Source of the DNA: Arcicella rosea
GTDB lineage: Bacteria; Bacteroidota; Bacteroidia; Cytophagales; Spirosomataceae
Assembly: GCF_014204325.1 (NCBI RefSeq)
Contig: NZ_JACHKT010000006.1
Coordinates: forward strand, 140,484 to 204,483
Length of the DNA stretch: 64,000 nt
Reading direction: 5' to 3'
Part shown: positions 18,248-25,506 of the stretch, piece by piece
Numbering within the stretch: the first letter of the stretch is position 1
Layout of the letters: each line of letters begins with the position of its first letter
Notes under the pieces: model-generated
What the model was told of the DNA's origin: nothing
The model's database searches: none
What the model saw: the letters and a program-made list of their open reading frames with translations, nothing else
Program-made: the position numbers and the translations under genes

Positions 18248-18577
18248 TTATTCTCTTTCTTCCTCTAAGTCGATATGATTGTCCCCACCAATGCTATAGT
18301 AGTTATTTTCTTCATCTTCGCTACCAACACGCTCTTGTTCGTCATCCAATTCTGACCCTGGCACATCTAAATCATCACCAGATTTATCATCTTCAAAGCT
18401 CTTTTCGTTCCATTCCTCATCAGTCTCATTGAGTACTTTTGTACTCGAAATATTTTCAGGATCAATATCTTCTTCCTCCTTATAATTTTGATAAATATCC
18501 TCGCTGGCAGGATATGAAAAATCTATTTCGCTCTTTTCTGAAATAGGTTTTTGGGTATGCTTATGAAGCTTTTTCAT
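18248..18577 (-). CDS. Highly acidic hypothetical protein
   Basis: The chosen ATG 18577 (MKKLHKHTQKPISEKS) gives a 109-residue protein whose C-terminal 80 residues are dominated by Asp and Glu (EEEDIDPENI, DDLDVPGSELDDEQER, HIDLEEERE). It is likely disordered. Similar acidic proteins occur in stress clusters of Bacteroidota; no function is known. Its start overlaps the end of the preceding eRF1-like gene by 17 bp, indicating coupling. Confidence 0.65.
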   Translation of the reverse strand: MKKLHKHTQKPISEKSEIDFSYPASEDIYQNYKEEEDIDPENISSTKVLNETDEEWNEKSFEDDKSGDDLDVPGSELDDEQERVGSEDEENNYYSIGGDNHIDLEEERE

Positions 18578-18974
18578 CTGAATATATTTTAAGAAAAAAG
18601 GATTTAACAAAGGCATGTCGCTGATTTTCAGACATTTTATCCGCCTCTTCGATACTAATATTAATCTTATCGAAATGGTGATTTTTTTCCAAAATATTCA
18701 ATAATTCAACCTTAGCGTCTGTCGGACCAAAAAGAATTACTTCATCATATTTTTTAATAATGTCTCCTAATTCATCATAAAAACGCCTTTGTTTCAGTTG
18801 CTCTTTATTGTACAGCAAGCTTTCGCTTCTATTCAGAGTTTCATCTCGATTCTCGTGATTAATGTTAGATTCCATGATTTCAGTTTCCATCGAATCTCTT
18901 GTATATTCCATCAAATAAGCTACTGAATAATCCATCCAAATGCCTAAATATTGTGTTGGCTTTATGATTTCCAT
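18561..18974 (-). CDS. eRF1/Dom34-like domain protein
   Basis: A 137-residue protein starting MEIIKPTQYLGIWMDYSVAY. It contains FYDELGDIIKKYDEVILFGPTDAK and INISIEEADKMSENQRHAFV. This resembles the release-factor/Dom34 domain-3-like fold (host-attachment or translational-machinery proteins) found as a single domain in stress clusters, with a conserved loop FGPTDAK. The assignment rests on pattern similarity only. It is the first gene of the downstream minus-strand operon and overlaps the acidic gene by 17 bp. Confidence 0.55.
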   Translation of the reverse strand: MEIIKPTQYLGIWMDYSVAYLMEYTRDSMETEIMESNINHENRDETLNRSESLLYNKEQLKQRRFYDELGDIIKKYDEVILFGPTDAKVELLNILEKNHHFDKINISIEEADKMSENQRHAFVKSFFLKIYSDEKAS

Positions 18975-19117
18975 CGTATTTACTTACAGCCTGCGAATAT
19001 GTTTTCGCAACTGAACAAAGATGAGGAAGTATTGAGGATAAAGTATTACAGAATTTTTGTAAAGAGTTATAACATTCACAGTTTTGCCAATGCTAGTGCT
19101 AAATTTTAAGTGATTTT

Positions 19118-19399
19118 TTAAGGTAATAATTTTTTAAGAGGTATCTTCGATTTAGCTTTTTGATGACATTGTGTGATACTCAGTAAAATTAAATTAGCCA
19201 CAATAATTAATAGTAAATGAATTCCTTGACCGCAATGCAAAGTGAAAAATTCAATTGCCCAAATCGCAGTTATGACTCCTGAAATTATGTAAAGTAGATA
19301 CGCTACAATATTAGGGTTTTGTACTTGATGTACAGATTTGAAATCTGTTTGTCGAGAATACGTATATAATTTATGAAGTCTAAAATTGAATGCCCTCAT
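19118..19399 (-). CDS. Small membrane protein, lmo0937/DUF5670-like
   Basis: A 93-residue protein with two hydrophobic helices: IVAYLLYIISGVITAIWAIE and IHLLLIIVANLILLSIT. Between them lies FFTLHCGQGIH. The arrangement of a short helix, W-A-I-x-F-F, a Gly-rich turn, then I-H-x-L-L-x-I-A resembles the lmo0937 family of small stress membrane proteins. The N-terminal 25 residues are longer than in the usual family, so translation may begin later. It lies in the stress cluster but as a separate unit. Confidence 0.55.
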   Translation of the reverse strand: MRAFNFRLHKLYTYSRQTDFKSVHQVQNPNIVAYLLYIISGVITAIWAIEFFTLHCGQGIHLLLIIVANLILLSITQCHQKAKSKIPLKKLLP

Positions 19400-19460
19400 A
19401 TTTTTGGTTTTTATAAAATTATAGCTGACTCTTTTAATGTATATAAAACCCTATCGCTAA

Positions 19461-19688
19461 TCAATATACGTTTAGCTTTCCTCTCATATCATGCTTGTCA
19501 ATCATACACCATACTTGCTGAAAAATTATTGGCTTATCATATTCTATTTTTTGCATATCAAACTTAGCGTAACTAAAATTTCCTGTTTTAAGACGCCATA
19601 AAACCTCAAAACTAGTTGGAACTACAATGTTATTTATCTTTTTGTAATTAGCCATTTGAATACCCCATGTTTCTAAGAGACTGTTCAT
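19461..19688 (-). pseudogene. C-terminal fragment of DUF6544-like protein
   Basis: The frame includes YKKINNIVVPTSFEVLWRLK and TGNFSYAKFDMQKIEYDKP. This is like the C-terminal end of proteins in which a target ester or polymer is described as IPTxFEAxW.L..GDFxYxKF. Only this end is present, the start is not convincing, and the residues after KIEYDKP lose similarity. It is probably a relic, and the family call is tentative. Confidence 0.35.
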
Positions 19689-19707
19689 TAAACTATGTTA
19701 ATCTAAT

Positions 19708-19860
19708 TTAGAACTTAAAAAAAGGGTTACTCTTTCTTCGTCGTTTTTCCTGCAAAGACAAACGTAAAGGTTTGTCAAGTATTTCTCCACCAGCCCAAAG
19801 CATTTCGTCATCAGGATGAGCCACAATAATTGCTACTGATTTGAATACTTTATCATGCAC
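19708..19860 (-). pseudogene. PIG-L/LmbE deacetylase, N-terminal remnant
   Basis: From a GTG at 19860 the frame reads VHDKVFKSVAIIVAHPDDEM and LWAGGEIL. This contains the zinc-binding AHPDDE motif that defines PIG-L/LmbE N-acetylglucosamine deacetylases. About 51 residues remain before a stop; a frameshift after GGEIL places the next family-like piece (FVFAGKTTKKE) in another frame. It is a truncated, non-functional copy. Confidence 0.6.
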
Positions 19861-19869
19861 AACAAATGA

Positions 19870-20487
19870 TTATTTATCACTTACAAATCCTTCCTTTAGC
19901 ATTTGATTAAATACAGCCTGCCCAATTTCTTCTGTCATTTTTACCACGCCACTTGGGTCGGTTGTTTTAGTAATGCCCGTCCAGATAATTTTATCTTCTT
20001 TGATAGAAAAAACACTTGTTTCAACCGTGAATATTCTTGTCGTTAAGTAATAACCTGAATCAAAATAGAAAGGCCAGTTTCTATAATAATATCCGCTGAA
20101 ATTATTGTAGTAAGAAGGATACAAAGCAATATTGCTTCGAGTATAGGTCTTCTCTTTATCGACATCCAAAAGACGCATCGTTATAGCACCATCGAACCCA
20201 TCTTTTTTGATTTTGTCTCTGATAGCTTCCTCATTGGTCTCGCTAATACTTCTATCTAAGTAATCATAAGAAGTCACCCCTTTTCCATTCAGATAGCCCA
20301 CCAATTGGTCTTCTACTTTTCGGCGAGTAGTTTCATTTTGAAACAAGGCTACCACTAAGACTTTATTTAATTTATTCAGACTAATTTCTTTGTTAGGTTC
20401 TCGCCAAGTACTTATCATTCGGGTTGAACTACACGAAGAGAGTATAATTAGCATAAAAATATAGGATACAAAAGCGATGTATTTCAT
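19870..20487 (-). CDS. Lipoprotein, DUF4136-like
   Basis: A 205-residue secreted lipoprotein. A hydrophobic signal ends in the lipobox LSSC (Cys at about residue 19), followed by SSTRMISTW. The middle (KVLVVALFQNETTRRKVEDQ) and the DGAITMRLLDVDKEKTYTRS segment resemble the DUF4136-type lipoproteins of Bacteroidota, which lack a known function. A long aromatic stretch (PSYYNNFSGYYYRNWPFYFD) occurs at about 125-145. It would be anchored to a periplasmic or outer-membrane face. It is probably monocistronic. Confidence 0.7.
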   Translation of the reverse strand: MKYIAFVSYIFMLIILSSCSSTRMISTWREPNKEISLNKLNKVLVVALFQNETTRRKVEDQLVGYLNGKGVTSYDYLDRSISETNEEAIRDKIKKDGFDGAITMRLLDVDKEKTYTRSNIALYPSYYNNFSGYYYRNWPFYFDSGYYLTTRIFTVETSVFSIKEDKIIWTGITKTTDPSGVVKMTEEIGQAVFNQMLKEGFVSDK

Positions 20488-20772
20488 GGTATCATTTATA
20501 ATATTAGATTATAACAAAGGTGACGATTCTAACCATTGAAAGTGTTACATAATATCGATTAAGAATTATAATATTCACGGCTTTGGCTGAGTAATACTAC
20601 TATCAAACACACATTAGGAGCAGTTGCGTTGCTAGCCCTTAACTGCAAACTGTATTGTAATACGAAATTTTTTCAAGCTTTATAAGAAGCTATTTCATGA
20701 CCTCAATTTTTAAATCTATTGAAAATATAGTATTAAGATTTTAACAATGTTTCCCAAATCCTTCAATCAGTA

Positions 20773-20940
20773 ATGATGTTAGCAACATCAGGAAATAGCA
20801 GTTTGGAAGTATCAGCCCTAGGAATGAGTTGTATGAGGCTAAGCTTTGGTTACCGCCAAGCTACCAACAAATCTCAATATTTTGAGCTAATAAATAAAGC
20901 TGAACAACATTTTGGAAAGATAAATGGACACCAACAATTC
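20773..20940 (+). pseudogene. Aldo/keto reductase, 5' remnant
   Basis: The frame reads LEVSALGMSCMRLSFGYRQA and TNKSQYFELINKAEQHFGKI. This is the N-terminal beta-alpha unit of aldo/keto reductases, in which LGxGCMxxSxxYG is typical. Family similarity ends near position 20930 and the frame stops at 21009. No catalytic Tyr/Lys/His follows, so this is a truncated copy. A second aldo/keto reductase fragment lies at 63398, with an unrelated sequence. Confidence 0.55.
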
Positions 20941-21321
20941 TTCATAAGCGTTCTCTTTTGTCTCATCAGGAATTCTTATCCATTAAATAATCATATCAAT
21001 CTTTTTTAAGTGCTTTTCACATAATAATCCGAACCATTCAGGTCTTTTTAAAAAGAATAATACAGTAAACCAATATTTGGTAGGATAAGGATTTATAAGA
21101 TGTTTCTCATCATGTATTTGCAAAATGTATAAAAAACACTTGCTTTTTATATAATCATTTACGTACATTTGTTAAAATATTTTTAGTAGAATAATTATAT
21201 AGAATTTAACTATAAGAACTATGAAACAAATTAACTTTCAAAACAACAAGAATCGAAATGTAGAGTAATTGTAGGACAAATATGTATTGTCTATTTCCAT
21301 TAAAACAAGGCTTGAATAGAA

Positions 21322-21363
21322 AAGCCCATTCGTAACTTCTTGGTCGGACGCACGAATGGGCTT
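21322..21363. terminator. 12-bp inverted repeat hairpin
   Basis: AAGCCCATTCGT (21322-21333) and ACGAATGGGCTT (21352-21363) are perfect complements around an 18-base loop. It is followed by a stretch without a T tract on the plus strand but with an A-rich flank upstream, so it may terminate minus-strand transcription. It lies just upstream of the small Cys-rich reading frame. Confidence 0.45.
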
Positions 21364-21428
21364 GAGTTAAAATCAATTTTATTAAATACTTAAAACAATT
21401 ATTTAAATACTTAAACCCAAAAGATTTT

Positions 21429-21590
21429 ATGCAAAATAACGAAAAAAAAGTCATTGTTCCCAACAATGTTACTGATAATCAGGATGTACTCTTTTATAAA
21501 CCTATATTGCCGTGTAATGATAGATGTAACGGATTCCCTCCTGATTTAGATAAAAATAATTTTTGTTGGACTTGTGTTTCACCAACATAG
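21429..21590 (+). CDS. Small Cys-rich protein (53 aa), hypothetical
   Basis: ATG 21429 opens a 53-codon frame. Its C-terminal half carries two cysteine pairs (LPCNDRC and NFCWTC) with an intervening FPPDLDKN. The spacing C-x3-C and C-x2-C would suit a small zinc ribbon or disulfide-linked peptide. I do not recognise it. It is flanked by hairpins on both sides and lies about 130 bp upstream of cas8b in the same direction. A functional link to the CRISPR locus is only positional. The ribosome-binding site is not obvious. Confidence 0.4.
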   Translation: MQNNEKKVIVPNNVTDNQDVLFYKPILPCNDRCNGFPPDLDKNNFCWTCVSPT

Positions 21591-21609
21591 AAGTCTTATT
21601 GCTTAAATG

Positions 21610-21636
21610 CTACACCCTAATTCTTTTAGGGTGTAG
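21610..21636 (+). terminator. Hairpin upstream of the cas operon
   Basis: CTACACCCTA and TAGGGTGTAG form a perfect 10-bp stem with a 7-base loop, directly after the small Cys-rich frame and 83 bp before the cas8b start. It may terminate transcription from upstream, so the cas operon would start between 21637 and 21718. Confidence 0.55.
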
Positions 21637-21718
21637 GTAAAACAGGTATTTATACGCTAAAAAATGCAGAATAAATTTCTCAAAATTGCTGTACAAATTA
21701 TTAAACCCTATTGATACT

Positions 21719-23698
21719 ATGCTTACTACCCTTATCAAATTAGGCTCACAACTCAGCCACAACCGTGGCGAATGGGATGATATTATTGATTATCCGAACA
21801 TTCTGAAAGAAAAAGATAAAAATATCAAATTATATGTCGCTGAATTGGTTTTTGATTTAGATAAATGTGATGTTTATCTAAGTCCATCTTTAAAAGAATA
21901 TGATGAGGAGAAATCTTGTTTAGTATTTAAGAATATTAAAATTCAGGGTGGAAATAATAAGGCTATTTATGCTTGTGTTGAATCTGGAAAGTTAGAGCAA
22001 ATTAGAAAAACGTTTTTTGGTGCTATTGATTCAAAAGGAAATATTCCTTCAACTGGGCAGTTTCAAGAAGCTATATCAAAAGATTTTCCTCAATTTAATG
22101 ACACGAGGCTTGGGAAACTTCTTCCTAAAATATTCTCTTTAAGTAATATTTTTATTGAAAAATTTACAATTGAGAAAGAAGCTAAAGGACAAGTAGAGCG
22201 ATTAATAGATGAAAAGTTGCTTACTTCATTAGTGCTACAATCGCCATTCTCAAGAATTATACTCTTTTATACAAGTGTTTTATCTTCTGAAGACGGTATA
22301 AACATGGCTACTCCTGTCTCAAAAATTGAGGGATTTGAAGAATTTATGAAAGCCAAGTTTCTTGAAAAAGGTAAAAAACAAACATCAATTGAAGTAAGTA
22401 AAAAGCTATGTTATGCAACAGGTACATTGAACTCTGATGTTGCAGAAGTCAATTTTTCTGATAGATATAGCTTAAATAAAATGTTCGTAAAAGAAACGAA
22501 AAACTACGCTTCATTTTTCGATAAAAACAGTTTTATCTTAAACTATCAAGTTTCAAATAATAATCAATTATTATTAAGTAGAGCCTCCAAATACCTTTTA
22601 GAAAACCAGAAAATCAGAATTGCAGGTATTGACCACTGTATTATCCCTCAATTTCTGAATAAAGAAGAAGTTGATATTCAATACATAACCAAAGGTATTT
22701 TCCAGAAATCAGAGCTATTATTTGATAGTAACTCTTTTGATAGTTTGGTAACTGGAGCAGAATACGAAACAGATGCACCGTTTTGGATAACTTTTTTAGC
22801 GTTTGAATCTGATGGAAATTTCTTTAAAACCATCAATGAAATAAAGGATGTAAGTAAATTTCACTTTTATAAAATCATAGAGTCTTTTAATGAAGTCAAT
22901 GATTTCTTTAAAAATGATTTACAAGATTCAGTAGATTGGCTTTCTGTAATGACAGACTACGGAAAACAACACCGTTTTAACTTGGCATCTATTTATTCAA
23001 TAATTCCAATTAGGAAAGATAAGGAAAAGAAAAATGAAGTACTTTCTCTCTTCAAGTTAATATTTGAAAATAGAAAGATAGATTCCAACAAGCTCTTTAA
23101 ACATTTCTGCGACCTTATTTTATGCCACAGGTACGAAAGATATAAATCATTCAAAAACGTAAAAGAATACGATGACCAATACTTTGATTTCGCCGTTCGA
23201 GATTCAGTATTCAAATACTTTGCACTCATTCAAGCTCTTAAACAATTAAACCTTTTACAAAACATGGAAGAAAACGAAATTGTTACCCCAGAAACGTCGG
23301 AAGACAAACCCAATGAATATCAACAGAAAATAACTACTTTTTTTACTCAAATGGGATATAATGTAGACCAAATGGCTATGTTTTATTTGGGTAGAATGTT
23401 GAAAAATGTTGTTAAAATTCAGGATGATAAGGTTAAAACTGTTTTTAGTAAAGTAAACTTCAATGGAATGAGTGTAAGAGATATTATGCGTCTCCGTGTT
23501 GCTTTAATTGAGAAAACAGAGCAATACAAAAAACCTGAACATATGAATAAAATACAAAGGGTAAAGTTTGATGATGTAAATTTTGTAACATTTTTTAAAG
23601 AAAAAGATTGGGAAAAAAGAATGTCAAGAGAACGGGCTATCTTCTTCATTCTATCAGGATATTCATTCGGAATCGTAAAATCATCAGAAAACAAATAA
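21719..23698 (+). CDS. cas8b: Cas8b (Csh1/TM1802-like), Cascade large subunit
   Basis: A 659-residue protein from ATG 21719 (MLTTLIKLGSQLSHNRGEWD). This is the start used in the TM1802/Csh1-type Cas8b family, whose members open with a short basic N-terminus and LG...RGEWDD. The frame can be extended upstream to a TTG at 21686, but that start is weaker. Cas8b is the large subunit of the type I-B Cascade, recognising the PAM and recruiting Cas3. No zinc-finger HD nuclease domain is seen, as expected. It is the first gene of the cas8b-cas7-cas5-cas3-cas6 operon and lies 18 bp upstream of cas7. Confidence 0.85.
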   Translation: MLTTLIKLGSQLSHNRGEWDDIIDYPNILKEKDKNIKLYVAELVFDLDKCDVYLSPSLKEYDEEKSCLVFKNIKIQGGNNKAIYACVESGKLEQIRKTFFGAIDSKGNIPSTGQFQEAISKDFPQFNDTRLGKLLPKIFSLSNIFIEKFTIEKEAKGQVERLIDEKLLTSLVLQSPFSRIILFYTSVLSSEDGINMATPVSKIEGFEEFMKAKFLEKGKKQTSIEVSKKLCYATGTLNSDVAEVNFSDRYSLNKMFVKETKNYASFFDKNSFILNYQVSNNNQLLLSRASKYLLENQKIRIAGIDHCIIPQFLNKEEVDIQYITKGIFQKSELLFDSNSFDSLVTGAEYETDAPFWITFLAFESDGNFFKTINEIKDVSKFHFYKIIESFNEVNDFFKNDLQDSVDWLSVMTDYGKQHRFNLASIYSIIPIRKDKEKKNEVLSLFKLIFENRKIDSNKLFKHFCDLILCHRYERYKSFKNVKEYDDQYFDFAVRDSVFKYFALIQALKQLNLLQNMEENEIVTPETSEDKPNEYQQKITTFFTQMGYNVDQMAMFYLGRMLKNVVKIQDDKVKTVFSKVNFNGMSVRDIMRLRVALIEKTEQYKKPEHMNKIQRVKFDDVNFVTFFKEKDWEKRMSRERAIFFILSGYSFGIVKSSENK

Positions 23699-23715
23699 TT
23701 CAATACACTCAAAAA

Positions 23716-24702
23716 ATGGAAAATAATACAATCATTCAAGAAAATTCTGACTTCCTTTTTATCTATGATGCTACACTTAGCAATCCCAATGGAGACCCAG
23801 ACCAAGAAAATAAGCCCAGAATGGACTATGATACCAATACAAATTTAGTCACAGACACAAGAGTAAAGCGTAGTATTCGAGACTATCTTAAAGCTTCTGG
23901 CAATGAGATTTTTGTAGATATGGAAGGAGATACAAAAGTAAGTCCAGATTCTAAGCTTAAAGCTGTAATCAACAGAATATTAGCAGATGAAACTTTAGTC
24001 GATAGCTTTTTTGGAGAAAGCCCCTACAAAGAAGTCTTTGTAAAAATCATCAGTGAAAAAAAAGCTACTGACCCAATTTTTAAAGCCCTTCAAGATAAAA
24101 AGAATCTTGAACTAAACAGTTTTATCTTAGAACAGTTGGTCAAACAACAATTTATTGACATCCGAATGTTTGGTAGTGCCTTTGCTATTGGTGGTTTTTC
24201 CAAAGCTTATACAGGTCCAATTCAGCTAAATTGGGGTTACTCTTTACACAAAGTAGATCTAGTTGAATCAAACACCATTGTAACTACGATGAATGATGAC
24301 AGTAGTACATTTGGAAAAGATTACCGTGTACATTATTCAATGCTGGCGTTTAATGGTACTATCAATAAATATGTAGCAAAGTCCACAGGATTAACGGTTG
24401 CAGATAGAACACTTTTCCGTCAAATGATTTGGGAAAGTATTTCGGCAATGCCTACTCGTTCTAAATTGAATCAGTATGCAAAATTGTATGTAGAAATAGT
24501 TTATAATGAAGGATTCTCTAATGGTCATTTTGGAGATTTACGCAATTTAGTTTCGACTAAACCTGATGAAATAATTCGTAAAGTTGAAGATGTTCATGTT
24601 GATTTAAGCAAACTCTTAACAATTATCCTTGAAAATCAGGGAGAAGGAAAAGCTATCAAAGAAGTAATCTTTAAAAATCAACTCACAGATGATAAAATTT
24701 AG
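23716..24702 (+). CDS. cas7: Cas7 (Csh2-type), Cascade backbone subunit
   Basis: A 328-residue RAMP protein. The N-terminal ATLSNPNGDPDQENKPR is the strong Cas7/Csh2-Csd2 motif (N-P-N-G-D-P), and RVKRSIRDYL follows. IDIRMFGSAFAIG, the central RAMP region, and the Asn/Gly-rich AMPTRSKLNQYAKLY are also typical. ATG 23716 is preferred because the frame upstream to 23608 overlaps cas8b without a ribosome-binding site. In Cascade several Cas7 copies coat the crRNA spacer. It follows cas8b by 17 bp and precedes cas5 by 8 bp. Confidence 0.93.
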   Translation: MENNTIIQENSDFLFIYDATLSNPNGDPDQENKPRMDYDTNTNLVTDTRVKRSIRDYLKASGNEIFVDMEGDTKVSPDSKLKAVINRILADETLVDSFFGESPYKEVFVKIISEKKATDPIFKALQDKKNLELNSFILEQLVKQQFIDIRMFGSAFAIGGFSKAYTGPIQLNWGYSLHKVDLVESNTIVTTMNDDSSTFGKDYRVHYSMLAFNGTINKYVAKSTGLTVADRTLFRQMIWESISAMPTRSKLNQYAKLYVEIVYNEGFSNGHFGDLRNLVSTKPDEIIRKVEDVHVDLSKLLTIILENQGEGKAIKEVIFKNQLTDDKI

Positions 24703-24710
24703 GGTAAACT

Positions 24711-25505
24711 ATGGAAATCATTCAATTTGATATTAGTGGTAAGTTTGCCCATTTTAGAAAGTATTATGCCAATAATACAGCGATGACATATAGTTTACCA
24801 CCTCGAACAACGATTATTGGAATATTGGCAGCAATTTTAGGAAAGCCAAGAGATTGCTATTATGAAGATTTTTCATCAGATAAAATCAGAATAGGTATAT
24901 CTATCAAAACGCCAATTAAAAAGAGTTTTCATCGTTTAAATTTTCTGTCTGTAAAAAGCTTAGGAGATTTCAGAAAATCTTTTGACTCAGACTTTAGAGG
25001 AATGGCTGGAAATCCTATTCAAACCCCTTTTGAAGTAGTAACGGGGCTAAATCTACAAGAAAATGATGTTCAATATCGTATTTTCATAAGTCACTTCGAT
25101 GAAGGAAAGGAATTATTTCAAACATTAAAAGATGCTATAATTTCACAACAGCTTACTTATAATATTTCTTTAGGAACAGCAAATTTTAACGCCAGCTTAG
25201 GGAATGTAAGAGTATTTGAAAATTCACAAATCATTGAAAATACTTCAAATTCGGACGATTTGATTGAGGTTGATTCTGCTGTAAATTCTGATATGGTTAA
25301 TGAAATTATTTTTGAAAAAGATAGTGAATTAATGAATTTTATCGAAGAAGAACTTTTACCAGCGGATTTTGTAGCAAATTATAACAGAGAATTATCTAAA
25401 ATGAATAGAGTGCTTTACACAACGGCAGGAATTCCATTGAAGATAAGATTCTCGGGTAAATATTATGTTCTTAAAGGCAATCAAACCATTCAATTTTTAG
25501 ATTAA
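24711..25505 (+). CDS. cas5: Cas5 (type I-B), Cascade 5' handle-binding subunit
   Basis: A 264-residue RAMP protein beginning MEIIQFDISGKFAHFRKYYA, a typical Cas5 start with the F-AHFRK motif. TYSLPPRTTIIGILAAILG and VPFEV-like segments follow. Cas5 binds the 8-nt 5' handle of the crRNA, which fits the repeat end ATTGAAAC. The C-terminal half is poorly conserved, as usual. One base separates its stop from the cas3 start. Confidence 0.9.
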   Translation: MEIIQFDISGKFAHFRKYYANNTAMTYSLPPRTTIIGILAAILGKPRDCYYEDFSSDKIRIGISIKTPIKKSFHRLNFLSVKSLGDFRKSFDSDFRGMAGNPIQTPFEVVTGLNLQENDVQYRIFISHFDEGKELFQTLKDAIISQQLTYNISLGTANFNASLGNVRVFENSQIIENTSNSDDLIEVDSAVNSDMVNEIIFEKDSELMNFIEEELLPADFVANYNRELSKMNRVLYTTAGIPLKIRFSGKYYVLKGNQTIQFLD

Positions 25506-25506
25506 T

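Noticed and set aside
20983..21168. 61-residue minus-strand frame
   Set aside because: No recognisable motif and no promoter or ribosome site; could be a chance frame in AT-rich DNA.
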